From contig NC_090615.1 in the NCBI RefSeq assembly GCF_004359215.1, positions 7,631,567 through 7,695,566 of the forward strand: 64,000 nt of DNA, in the 5' to 3' direction. Below are positions 21,699-30,607 of the stretch, piece by piece. This DNA is from Bremia lactucae. Lineage: Eukaryota; Oomycota; Peronosporomycetes; Peronosporales; Peronosporaceae. The translations under genes and the position numbers were made by a program. Numbering within the stretch: the first letter of the stretch is position 1; every line of letters begins with the position of its first letter. The notes under the pieces were generated by a model. The model did no database searches and was not told the origin of the DNA. It saw only the letters and a program-made list of their open reading frames with translations.

Positions 21699-23740
21699 CC
21701 TCATTTGGGTCTACATACCGTTTCAGACGACCCACGTAAAATACGGGGTGCGTTATCATATACGGGGGAAGGGTGAGCCTATAATTTAGGTCTCCAACCT
21801 CTTCAACCACCGTAAAGGGCCTAATGAAACGCGGCAACAACTTCGTAGTACCTCCAGGTAGTACAGAAATTGCATTTTTAGGTAGGGTAGCAGTACTAAA
21901 TAGTACTTTTTCACCCACTCTAAAGCGTATATTATTTTTGCGACCATTTCGATCCGCATATTATTTTTGCTTGTCCTGTGCGCTTGCCATTGCGTCACGG
22001 ACTTTACGTGTGATGGCTAATCGCTCATCCACAAAGCGTTGAGCCTCGCTCACGCTTTTAGCATCAAACTCGCCTATGATACCGCCAAGAGGTCGGTCAT
22101 AAGGCGTAGTTTTATTGACCACTGCTAAACTGGCAGGGTCACTAGGGCAAGTTTCTGTCTTTGAGATGATACCCTCATGGGTCATCGTCATATTGACGAA
22201 ACTATGTCCCTCTTTCGCACCGAGCATAGTGAGGGGCCCTCCCCCACTAAGACTCGGGCTGCGCACAAACGAGACTGGCGTCCGAGGATGGCGCAGTCCG
22301 TTAATATAAAACGGTGTCTCACCCGTACTGGCGTGGACACTGTTATTTATAGCGAACTCCACAAAGGGCAATTGCTTGCTCCACTCTTTGGGAGTTGCTA
22401 TAGTGCGTAAGACATCCGCCACGACCCGATTGGCACGTTCTGTTTGGCCATCGGTCTGGGGATGATCTGCGGTCGACATGTGGAGCTTGCTACCNNNNNN
22501 NNNNNNNNNNNNNNNNNNNNNNNNNNNNNNNNNNNNNNNNNNNNNNNNNNNNNNNNNNNNNNNNNNNNNNNNNNNNNNNNNNNNNNNNNNNNNNNNNNNN
22601 NNNNNNNNNNNNNNNNNNNNNNNNNNNNNNNNNNNNNNNNNNNNNNNNNNNNNNNNNNNNNNNNNNNNNNNNNNNNNNNNNNNNNNNNNNNNNNNNNNNN
22701 NNNNNNNNNNNNNNNNNNNNNNNNNNNNNNNNNNNNNNNNNNNNNNNNNNNNNNNNNNNNNNNNNNNNNNNNNNNNNNNNNNNNNNNNNNNNNNNNNNNN
22801 NNNNNNNNNNNNNNNNNNNNNNNNNNNNNNNNNNNNNNNNNNNNNNNNNNNNNNNNNNNNNNNNNNNNNNNNNNNNNNNNNNNNNNNNNNNNNNNNNNNN
22901 NNNNNNNNNNNNNNNNNNNNNNNNNNNNNNNNNNNNNNNNNNNNNNNNNNNNNNNNNNNNNNNNNNNNNNNNNNNNNNNNNNNNNNNNNNNNNNNNNNNN
23001 NNNNNNNNNNNNNNNNNNNNNNNNNNNNNNNNNNNNNNNNNNNNNNNNNNNNNNNNNNNNNNNNNNNNNNNNNNNNNNNNNNNNNNNNATGCCAAATATA
23101 AAGTCCAGACTTACTGACTTCCAACAGTCCGTTGGAATTGGTAGCAGCTTTAGTGGCGCACTGCTGGATGGTGCAGGCTTAACGCGCTGACACTGTTCGC
23201 AAGAGCAAAATAGTTGGCTACCCATCATTATAGGTGTGGCCACCAAAATTCCTCTGACACTCGTAAGAATGTCTTTTCACGGCCCAGATACCCACAAGAT
23301 GGCGCATCATGGAGCTCGTGAAGAATCATCAGCTTGAGATCTGTGTGATGAGGCATATATATTCTCAAGGGATCACAAGGTGACAGCTGATGCCATAACA
23401 GGCCATCGCTGTAGCTAAAGCGATTTAGCTTAGCTTTCAGGTGCGACGGAAGGGATACCTTTCGTCCACCGAAGTGATCCAACGGCAGGCGATAATGGTC
23501 GTCCTGACTGTAGCTCTCTTTTATCTCCGAGGCCGATGAGCTCGTCACGTATGCCTTCATGGCTGCCAACGTGGACGGCTCAAATTGTGCTTTAGCACTA
23601 GACACACTTTCCTGGTCTCTAACCTCGAAGTCTGGTCTTCGCGATAAAGCGTCAGCCAAGACATTCGACTTACTCGGCCTATATTCAACTATGAATTTTT
23701 TTTTTTTAAATTCAGAGAAGAATGTGAGCCATCTTGCCGT
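21178..23740 (-). pseudogene. Family-A integrase, linker and chromodomain
   Basis: The chain runs from RNase H through DALSRRPDFEV and the H2C2-type spacer (SCGYLGREKTF, SCEQCQRVKPAPSS). The core is lost in the gap apart from its ends (SLDFIFG; ADHPQTDGQTERAN). It continues through NNSVHASTGETPFYINGL and the C-terminal domain (GEKVLFST, THPVFYVGRLKRY) to the chromodomain after a stop at 21217 (FDSWEPI). Linker and chromodomain are joined in frame here, unlike copy 1. Confidence 0.85.
22495..23088. other. Assembly gap (594 N)
   Basis: Run of N inside the integrase core. Open frames spanning it are artefacts of unknown bases. Confidence 0.99.
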
Positions 23741-23818
23741 TCTAGGCGAGAGGTGCGGTGAGTTTATTGCGCTCCGCAGTGATGCGTGATCCGTATAAAT
23801 TACAAATGGTTCGAAGCC

Positions 23819-24003
23819 AGCTGTCGGGGTTCGGGTAGGAAGTAGAACTGTTGATGCTACTAAGTGACATCAAGTAGATATAGTTTCTTATTATTCTTTG
23901 TTGTTGCAGATTTTGTTGCAGTATTTGCGTTCCCGGAAATTTTGTTTGTTTTTTGCAATTTTTTATAGCATTATCTGTGTTGAATTTCTTATGCGTAGGG
24001 TTT
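23819..24003. repeat. 185-bp sequence duplicated at 26208-26392
   Basis: Begins AGCTGTCGGGGTTCGGG and ends GCGTAGGGTTT, with one mismatch to the other copy. It interrupts family-A RNase H (between FEPFVIYTDHASLR and KELL-like sequence) and is followed by a single N. Confidence 0.9.
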
Positions 24004-24009
24004 NTTGAC

Positions 24010-25670
24010 AAGAGCATACTTTATTGAAAGTAGTTCTTTGTCATATACGGGTAATTCAGTTCCGCGGCTTTTAAAAGCCGGGACTGATAAGAGATGACGC
24101 GGTCAACGCCGTCGTCATCCCTTCTGCATGAGCGCGCTGCCGATTGCAAAGTTACTTGCATCGTAGACGACGCTAAAGGGCTTATCCTCGTCTGGTAATG
24201 CCAAGACCGGTCTACAAGAGATTGCTTCACTGATGTGAACGCATCATCTTCTTCTCGTAACCAAACCCATTCTGCGTCCTATTTAGGGGGTCAGATACTG
24301 GTATAGTTTGCTCAGCATAATTCTTGCTATATTTATGCAAGTAATTAGCGAGCCCTAGGAATTGGCGCAAATCCTTCGCATTCCATTGGATTGGCCATTC
24401 CTTTACTGATCTACCTTGTCTGCGCTGCTCGTACAATGTGTATCTACGATGCAACCCAGCACAGGTATCTCAGGGACCCCTATGACGCACCTTTGAAGTT
24501 GACGTACAATTGGGCGTCCTTCAGAGTCTGCAACACAGCGTCTAAATGACGCTTGAGGACTGTATTGCGCTCAGCCCGTCCTGGCCCTACTATGCTCGAA
24601 TACATCGTCAAAGTAATGGGACGCGTAGGCACGGAGCTGACGCATCACGTTAGCCACCACTCGGTTGAATGTCGCTAGTGCGTTTTTCAACCCTTGGGGC
24701 ATCACAAGCCACTCCCAAAGCATACCGCTTGGGGTGCTTACAGCTGTTTTGGCTACATCGGACTCTCTCATGGGTACCTAATAGTAGCCATCCTTCTAAA
24801 TCCAACGCGGAAGAGATAGTTGACTTTCCCATGGAGTTCAGCAAGACATATTTCCGCGGGATTGGCGTTTGCGCCGGTATGGTCGCCGTGTTCAGCTTAT
24901 TGTAAGCATGAACCACGCGCCATTTACCTGTGGCTTTACGCACACAATCGGTCGGGCTGCAGTGAGGCAATTTGCTCTCACGCACATGTCCCGCCTTCGC
25001 TCGCTTGTCGAAGAACTCATCGATATAATCGACTTGTTCTTTCGGCAACGGCCATTGCCTGGTCACACAATACTTGGTACCAGGTTCGAGGTCTATCTCG
25101 TGCACGATGCCCCTATCTGCTGGTAGGCGGCTCGGCACTTCTTCTGGGAACATATCGCGATGTTTCCACAGAACCTCAAAGAACGGACTGTCTCTCAAGG
25201 TATCCCAGCCTTGAGCATCGAACCACTTCTTTTTGTCCGTTTCTAGGATGCTCTCGTCCATTGTGGACGACGAGCAACAGTCCACCAAGTTTTCTTCTGG
25301 AACTGGCGCAACTATTTCGTGCTATACGATCGGTCGCCTCTTCTCGCTTGCCATCTTGGCAAAGCGACTCAAACATCGCCGGTCTCTTTCTTAGAGCCGC
25401 GAGTTTCACAAAAATTTGCGATGCACCCGAATCCGCCAGGAGGGTCATCACCTGGTCACCAGCAGGGTTGAGGTCCGAAATTTTGAGACCTCAGGGATTA
25501 TACTACCCATTTGCTCGATAACTCTTAACTTAGGGGTCGCTTCAGAGTCCGTGTCAGTAGGGCATCCCGCCCCTACTGCGCTCGTGCATTTCCCGACCCC
25601 TCAGTGGTCGATGCAGAACTCATGCGTCTCGCACGCTGGTTCTTGCCACCGCCCTTTGGGAAGGGAGTCC
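24010..25670 (-). pseudogene. Family-A protease, reverse transcriptase and RNase H start
   Basis: The protease has the retropepsin motif LADSGASQIFVKLAAL (25451-25176). The RT runs 25288-24227: EIDLEPGTKYCVTRQWPLPK, AYNKLNTATIPAQTPIPRK, a YFDDVFEHS catalytic motif near 24600 and QFLGLANYLHKYSKNYAEQ. RNase H starts with SRLLKAAELNYP. Frameshifts split it into at least four frames. Confidence 0.85.
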
Positions 25671-26155
25671 TCATGCTGAGCGTCTTTGCCCCAGCAGGGA
25701 CCCTGGCATAGCAGCGAGCATCATATGGCCGCGCTTGCCGCATTTGTAACAGACAACGTCTGCATTGCCCAACTCCATGGGAGTGGCATCTGACCTCTCG
25801 GCCGACGGCTTATACCAAGCTCTCGCCAAGGCACCGTTGTAGGATTGCTCCTCAACCAAGGCAATTTTGATCGCCTCTTCTCGTAATATTTCAGGGAAAG
25901 TATGGATTATATCCATCAAAGACGACACCTTTCTGAAAAGGGCCTGTCGCGATGGGCCATGCCGTAGTCCGTTCATAAACGTGGGCACCTTAATGTGCTC
26001 CGGAATCGGACCTACGGTAATGGACGCTGACAACGAGCGCATCTCTTGCACATACTCTTGCAGAGATCGCTTTGCCTGTCGCGCTCCAAAAAAGCGCGCC
26101 TGAAGCAACACTTCGTTGTTCGCCGATCGCCGATGTAGGGAACGCCTTCTTGTAC
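25671..26155 (-). pseudogene. Family-A Gag C-terminal part with zinc knuckle
   Basis: Contains LLQARFFGARQAKRSLQEY and VPTFMNGLRHGPSRQALF, the capsid region shared with 39040-39230. It ends with the zinc knuckle CYKCGKRGHMM, whose last Cys is lost by a frameshift. The N-terminal half of Gag is missing. Confidence 0.8.
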
Positions 26156-26207
26156 GGATGACGCTAGGCGTCATCCCTCCTAATGTGAGTTCAGCATTCT
26201 TTCGGAA

Positions 26208-26392
26208 AGCTGTCGGGGTTCGGGTAGAAAGTAGAACTGTTGATGCTACTAAGTGACATCAAGTAGATATAGTTTCTTATTATTCTTTGTTGTTGCAGAT
26301 TTTGTTGCAGTATTTGCGTTCCCGGAAATTTTGTTTGTTTTTTGCAATTTTTTATAGCATTATCTGTGTTGAATTTCTTATGCGTAGGGTTT
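26208..26392. repeat. 185-bp sequence duplicated at 23819-24003
   Basis: 184 of 185 bases agree with the copy inside the family-A element. This copy lies between the end of that element and the 3' side of the D2HGDH gene. Confidence 0.9.
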
Positions 26393-26471
26393 CTTTAAAG
26401 CGCGTCTGTGAGTCAGGAGTAATTTAAATGTCCCATACTACAATAACAAGCACAGTAATTGAGATATTTGT

Positions 26472-28001
26472 TTACCAAGTACTTGTCTGCTCACTTGAAG
26501 GTAGAATTTTAAACGGATTAAGAATTCCATTTGGGTCCATCATCTCTTTCATTTGCCTCATAAGCTGTATCGACTCGTCGGACTTGGAAAGGTGGAGGAA
26601 CGATGGCTTGTGCATGCCTATACCATGCTCCGAACTAATGCTTCCTCGATATTTGGACGTCCACTCGAAGACGTATGGTTCTAGTGCGTTAAAAACCTTT
26701 TCGTCGTATTCAAGAGTAGAAATATTCAAATGTAGATTGCAGTCGCCCAGATGACCAAAGCCGACCACCTCAGCGCCGAAAGGAGCTAACTTCTTGCGAA
26801 CGTCTTCGACAATCGTATAGTACTTGTCAATAGGCAGCGAAATGTCGTACTTATACACGTACCCACGAGAACTAAGAGACATTGAAATATCTTCACGTAG
26901 CATGAAGAGCTTCTTCACCTGGGCCTCATCTTGAGCAACCGTACCATCAGTTACAATGCCAGAGCCCATGACATCCTCCAAATACGCCTCCAGCTTCTCC
27001 ATGTCATGGTCACTGTTGCTACCTGACGTCTCTATTAGCACATAGAATGGGCTTGGACTCGCAAGCGGATCCGTTATCCAGTCTTGCTGAGTCAATATCA
27101 TGTCGATAGACTGACGATCCATAAACTCAACAGCTGATAAGATCTCACCCAACTTCTTTTTTGCCTCAACAAATGCCTTTTGGCAAGATAGGAAATCGTT
27201 GCAAGCAAGAAAGGCGACATTCCTTGAAGACGATCGCGGGGGCGTCAAAATTGACACCTTCGTCACTACACCTAGTGTGCCCTCCGATCCGATAAACAAT
27301 TGCTTTAGGTCGTACCCCGTGTTGTCTTTACGCATGGTACTAAGGCAGTCAATAACAGTACCATCCGCAAGTACAGCCTCGATACCGAGCACCGTACCGT
27401 GGAGGGATCCATACCTGAGTAGACGGAGCCCGCCAGCGTTTGTTGCGATATTTCCACCAATTTGACATGTACCTTTCGCACCGAGGTCCAGCGGCATCAT
27501 GTAGCCGTGCTTGGCCACGTAATTGTCTAAATTCTCCAAAACGCAGCCAGCCTCACAGACCAAAATTCCCGAGACGTCATCGAATGAAATCACTTTGTTC
27601 ATTGAGCTCATAGATAGCACAATCTCGTCGAATACTGGCACACTGCCGCCTACAAGACCCGTGTTGCCTCCTTGCGGCACAACAGGTATATTGCGGTCGT
27701 TGCAGTAATTAAGAATGGACGAGACATGCTCCAATGTCTTCGGTTTGAGTACCATCTGGTGGTTGCTCTGAGCCTTATATTTCTTAAGCCAGTCAATCGT
27801 GAAAGCTTCTGTGTCATCGGCGTCAGTAAGTACGCTCTCGGGGTTAAGAAGCTGCTGGAAATAGGCCTTATCGTGATCGTTCCAGGAAGCCAGCGCATTT
27901 TTACGGGCAGAAATAGAAAAGGCGCGCGTAGCAGCAGTATGATGAATGCTGGAGATGGCGCTACACTGGCTGCGAGCAGTACGCAGGAGCCGGGGTAGCA
28001 T
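26472..28001 (-). CDS. D2HGDH: D-2-hydroxyglutarate dehydrogenase, mitochondrial
   Basis: FAD-dependent oxidation of D-2-hydroxyglutarate to 2-oxoglutarate in mitochondria, passing electrons to the ETF system in known homologues. The 509-residue frame has a basic, Ser-rich N terminus (MLPRLLRTARSQCSAISS) like a mitochondrial presequence. The FAD-binding PCMH domain is at about 90-270, with PQGGNTGLVGGSVP, NIATNAGGLRLLRYG and FIGSEGTLGVVT. The FAD-linked oxidase C-terminal domain carries the ligand-binding GFGHLGDCNLHLNI and SSEHGIGMHKP. Length and motif order match D2HGDH and the closely related D-lactate dehydrogenase family. I prefer D2HGDH from the overall layout, but substrate cannot be proven from sequence. 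It is divergent to the zinc-finger gene at 28114 with 112 bp between the starts. Confidence 0.9.
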   Translation of the reverse strand: MLPRLLRTARSQCSAISSIHHTAATRAFSISARKNALASWNDHDKAYFQQLLNPESVLTDADDTEAFTIDWLKKYKAQSNHQMVLKPKTLEHVSSILNYCNDRNIPVVPQGGNTGLVGGSVPVFDEIVLSMSSMNKVISFDDVSGILVCEAGCVLENLDNYVAKHGYMMPLDLGAKGTCQIGGNIATNAGGLRLLRYGSLHGTVLGIEAVLADGTVIDCLSTMRKDNTGYDLKQLFIGSEGTLGVVTKVSILTPPRSSSRNVAFLACNDFLSCQKAFVEAKKKLGEILSAVEFMDRQSIDMILTQQDWITDPLASPSPFYVLIETSGSNSDHDMEKLEAYLEDVMGSGIVTDGTVAQDEAQVKKLFMLREDISMSLSSRGYVYKYDISLPIDKYYTIVEDVRKKLAPFGAEVVGFGHLGDCNLHLNISTLEYDEKVFNALEPYVFEWTSKYRGSISSEHGIGMHKPSFLHLSKSDESIQLMRQMKEMMDPNGILNPFKILPSSEQTSTW

Positions 28002-28076
28002 TCGGGAACGATTTTATAAACTGTTGCTAGAAGGTTGCATGTGGTGTGTATACAGCGCTCTGGACGAAGTGGCCAA

Positions 28077-28103
28077 CCAATTTTGCATTAAACGTAAAAT
28101 TGG
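28077..28103. promoter_or_regulatory. CCAAT-box inverted repeat in a divergent promoter
   Basis: CCAATTTT, an 11-base spacer, then AAAATTGG: a perfect 8-bp dyad placing a CCAAT box on each strand. It lies between the starts of D2HGDH (28001, minus) and the REI1-like gene (28114, plus). A shared regulatory role is inferred. Confidence 0.35.
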
Positions 28104-28113
28104 CATCTCCAGC

Positions 28114-29433
28114 ATGTTGACGTGCACAGCTTGCCGCCTAAGTTTCGTGTCGCATTTGGAGCAGAAGGGCCACTTTCGCATGGACTGGCATCGCTATAAT
28201 CTGAAGCGTAAGGTAGTGGAGCTTCCGCCTATCTCTATGGAGCAGTTTGATTACCGTATGCTCCAGTTGCGTGAGGAGAAGGAGGCACTGGTTGCCAATG
28301 ACCCGAAGCAAAAGCAACGAATTCGCATTGAGGAAATTAGAAAAGCAGGTTCGAAAACGCTGCTTAAATGCGGGCCCTGCAACAAAACCTTTACGACCAC
28401 AAACGCACATGAGAATCACCTGGCGTCCAAGAAGCACATGACGAATGCCAAGAAAAGCCCTGAGATCCTCGAGGCGGTGGTGACTGTGGAGAAAAAAGTG
28501 GACATTCTTTTTTTGAGTGGTTCTATTGCACTGAAAGCGCAGACCAGCGAAACCGGGAAGGTGACAGAAGAAGAGCTGTCAAAGGAGATAGAGGAGTACA
28601 AGAAGCAAGTGCCACTCGAGAAAGAGGATTGCATCTTCTGCACACACCATGCGGCAGACTTTCACGCATGCTTATCGCATATGTTAAAGGTCCACGGCTT
28701 CTTCATTCCGGACGTGGAATTTCTGGTGGACTTACAGGGTTTGATTAGCTATTTAGCTGAGAAGGTAAAGGTCGGCTTCTATTGTTTGTACTGCAATGGC
28801 AAAGGAAAGTCTTTCAGATGTTACCAGGATGTTCAAAAGCACATGGCATCGCTTTCTCACTGCAAGCTGCGCTATGAGACCGAGAATTTGGACGAGCTAC
28901 TTACATTTTACGACTTTTCAAACCAGTATAAGAACATAAAGGATGCTTCTACTGACGAAATAGTCGAGTGGGAGACAGACAGCGAGGCTAGTATTGACAG
29001 TAACGAAGATGTAGTTGAGGAGGAAGTAGTTGAGCAGAACGAGAACCTGGTGGGCGAGAACGCTGTCAGCGTGTCTGAGACCGGTGAGCTGGTGCTCGCG
29101 AGCGGCCGCCGCCTTGGCCGTCGTGAATTTCGTCGCTACTACAGACAGCACTTTCGTCAGGATGAGACGCGAGTGTCAGTGCTCGCTGCCCATAAAGAAA
29201 ATCTTCTTCTAGCGTACCATACAGCAGGCGTCGACCCCCGCGCTGGTAGCACGGCGCTGTCAACGGCATTTGTTGCCAGGTTTTTACAGAACCGCAACAA
29301 CATTTCCGGCGGCATGTCAATAATCGAGGCAAAGCGCAAGAACTTTTGGCATGAAAAAAATCGTTCTCGCCTGGATAACCGCAGTCATAAACTGCAAAAT
29401 AATCCGAATCGTAGAGCTATGGTGACGGTCTAG
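28114..29433 (+). CDS. ZNF622: REI1/ZNF622-family C2H2 zinc-finger protein (60S biogenesis)
   Basis: Members of this family act in the cytoplasm in late 60S maturation, helping to recycle the shuttling factor Arx1 and working with the tRNA-like export/quality-control machinery. The protein is about 439 residues. It starts with a U1-like finger (MLTCTACRLSFVSHLEQKGH, then FRMDWHRYNLKRK) and has a second finger with CGPCNKTFTTTNAHENHLAS. The conserved core has CIFCTHHAADFHACLSHM, HGFFIPDVEFLVDLQGLISY and FYCLYCNGKGKSFRCYQDV. An acidic stretch and the basic C-terminal signature (RRLGRREFRRYYRQHFR) follow. I chose 28114 because the first finger begins there; the frame stays open upstream into the D2HGDH start region, which is unlikely to be coding. 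Confidence 0.9.
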   Translation: MLTCTACRLSFVSHLEQKGHFRMDWHRYNLKRKVVELPPISMEQFDYRMLQLREEKEALVANDPKQKQRIRIEEIRKAGSKTLLKCGPCNKTFTTTNAHENHLASKKHMTNAKKSPEILEAVVTVEKKVDILFLSGSIALKAQTSETGKVTEEELSKEIEEYKKQVPLEKEDCIFCTHHAADFHACLSHMLKVHGFFIPDVEFLVDLQGLISYLAEKVKVGFYCLYCNGKGKSFRCYQDVQKHMASLSHCKLRYETENLDELLTFYDFSNQYKNIKDASTDEIVEWETDSEASIDSNEDVVEEEVVEQNENLVGENAVSVSETGELVLASGRRLGRREFRRYYRQHFRQDETRVSVLAAHKENLLLAYHTAGVDPRAGSTALSTAFVARFLQNRNNISGGMSIIEAKRKNFWHEKNRSRLDNRSHKLQNNPNRRAMVTV

Positions 29434-29712
29434 ATTGAGGTAGCAAACGAATGTGCGAATTTCTAATAAATCGACCTCGAGGCATGTGGAATATGCCATT
29501 TGCATATTGTATCCATCTCATTAGGGCTTTGCGATGGGTACGTGTTCCCTGTCCATCAATTTTTTGCTCGCATGCAATGCATACCTCTTCTCGTTGAAAT
29601 GAGTCTTACGGGTCGTGGTGTTGGACGTTATCTCGATCCTTTGATAAATTATACGGTAGACCTCATCAACGATATCTTCTTAACCTATTTGCAAGGGCGA
29701 CTCGGATAAATT
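29434..29712. other. Intergenic, 3' flank of the zinc-finger gene
   Basis: No motif-bearing frame is seen; it presumably holds the 3' UTR of the upstream gene. Confidence 0.4.
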
Positions 29713-29728
29713 GCTCAATCTCCCTTTC
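29713..29728 (+). promoter_or_regulatory. Oomycete-type core promoter (Inr/FPR-like)
   Basis: GCTCAATCTCCCTTTC fits 13 of 16 positions of the oomycete start-site consensus GCTCATTYYNCAWTTT. It sits 14 nt before the ATG of the small secreted-protein frame, a normal place for oomycete genes with short leaders. Confidence 0.45.
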
Positions 29729-29741
29729 TGCTGCTGACACA

Positions 29742-29993
29742 ATGATGGGAGTCAAAATCATTGCGTTTGCTAGCATTGCGGTTCACATCTCGCTCGCTAT
29801 CACCTTGACATCCGTTGCTTCAAAACGAAACAGTCCACGTCGCCAATCTTTCTTCATTAAGAATCATAGCCTTCACATCAGGCTTGCCTTCGGATCTATT
29901 GGCAGCAGGTCTAATCGCCCATCGATGTTGATAAGGCCCTTCTTCCTTCGTCAGAAAGTGCCTATGCAAATTAGACTTTTTAGAAGCCAGTGA
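29742..29993 (+). CDS. Small basic candidate secreted protein (83 aa)
   Basis: I do not recognise a family. The N terminus (MMGVKIIAFASIAVHIS, then LAITLTSVAS) has the charged start, hydrophobic core and small residues of a signal peptide, with likely cleavage before KRNSPRRQ at about residue 27. The remaining 57 residues are strongly basic (many Arg, few acidic), without cysteines. No RXLR motif is in the usual window, so it is not a standard RXLR effector. A core-promoter match lies just upstream, which raises the chance that this is a gene. It could instead be a chance frame in the 1.2-kb intergenic space. Confidence 0.45.
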   Translation: MMGVKIIAFASIAVHISLAITLTSVASKRNSPRRQSFFIKNHSLHIRLAFGSIGSRSNRPSMLIRPFFLRQKVPMQIRLFRSQ

Positions 29994-30607
29994 CAAGGAT
30001 GTGACAACTTTTCAGTCCCTGCAAGACTGCCATGAATGAAAGACTTGGCACGAGAGCTCTATAGTAGCCGTCTAAAATCATAGGAGAACAATATTTAATA
30101 TGCGTTGTACCGTTAAGCTGCCAAGCTAAGCCCTCTGCCGTGAAAGATATGAGTAACTATAAACAAGTTTCAGCGATGAATGCTGCCACTAGGCCAGCAG
30201 TGCTGTCTAAGTATCGGCTACCTGAATTTTCCTCCAGAGAATGATGTCATCTCTCTCGGATCTGAGCTAACCATATGGTAAGCCTCAAACATACGTGCCC
30301 GGCCATCCAACGTACATAGCCGTCTAAAACGGTTCTCTCAATAATTATATCAAGTAAAAATTATATCCATCGCCCTCGTCGTCGGTCGCGGTATGTCGTT
30401 TGTGTGAGTCCGGGTTGCCGTCCCAAGATCGATCGCCGGCAGTACAGCACTGGCCTATAAGCCATCTCTTAATTTAGCGACGGAGTCAAAGTACGGCAGC
30501 GTACCCATCTCCCCAAAAGTGTGAGTGAGTGTCGTCGACCGACGGAGAGAAACCCTGCGCTTTGTACCGTGGACAAGAAGAACCAGACTTCACGTTCTTG
30601 TCTCACG
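29994..30607. other. Intergenic region upstream of MO25
   Basis: No supported gene. The last part carries the MO25 5' flank; an in-frame ATG at 30521 exists but precedes a stretch unlike MO25 proteins. Confidence 0.4.

Larger units (their letters stand above)
19970..26192 (-). mobile_element. Long Ty3/gypsy element, family A copy 2
   Basis: On the minus strand it carries gag, protease, RT, RNase H, integrase, chromodomain, then the antisense ORF and a 3' LTR at 19970-20501. Only a scrap of the 5' LTR remains at 26156-26192 (the GATGACGC..GCGTCATC stem-loop). The integrase is interrupted by a 594-N gap, and RNase H by a 185-bp foreign stretch next to a single N at 24004. Confidence 0.88.

Noticed and set aside
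21961..23246. Long open frames on both strands across 22495-23088
   Set aside because: They consist mostly of unknown residues from the N run; only the flanking integrase is real.
29742..29993. RXLR-type effector
   Set aside because: A signal-like N terminus is present but no RXLR or dEER motif lies in the expected window; reported only as an unclassified candidate.
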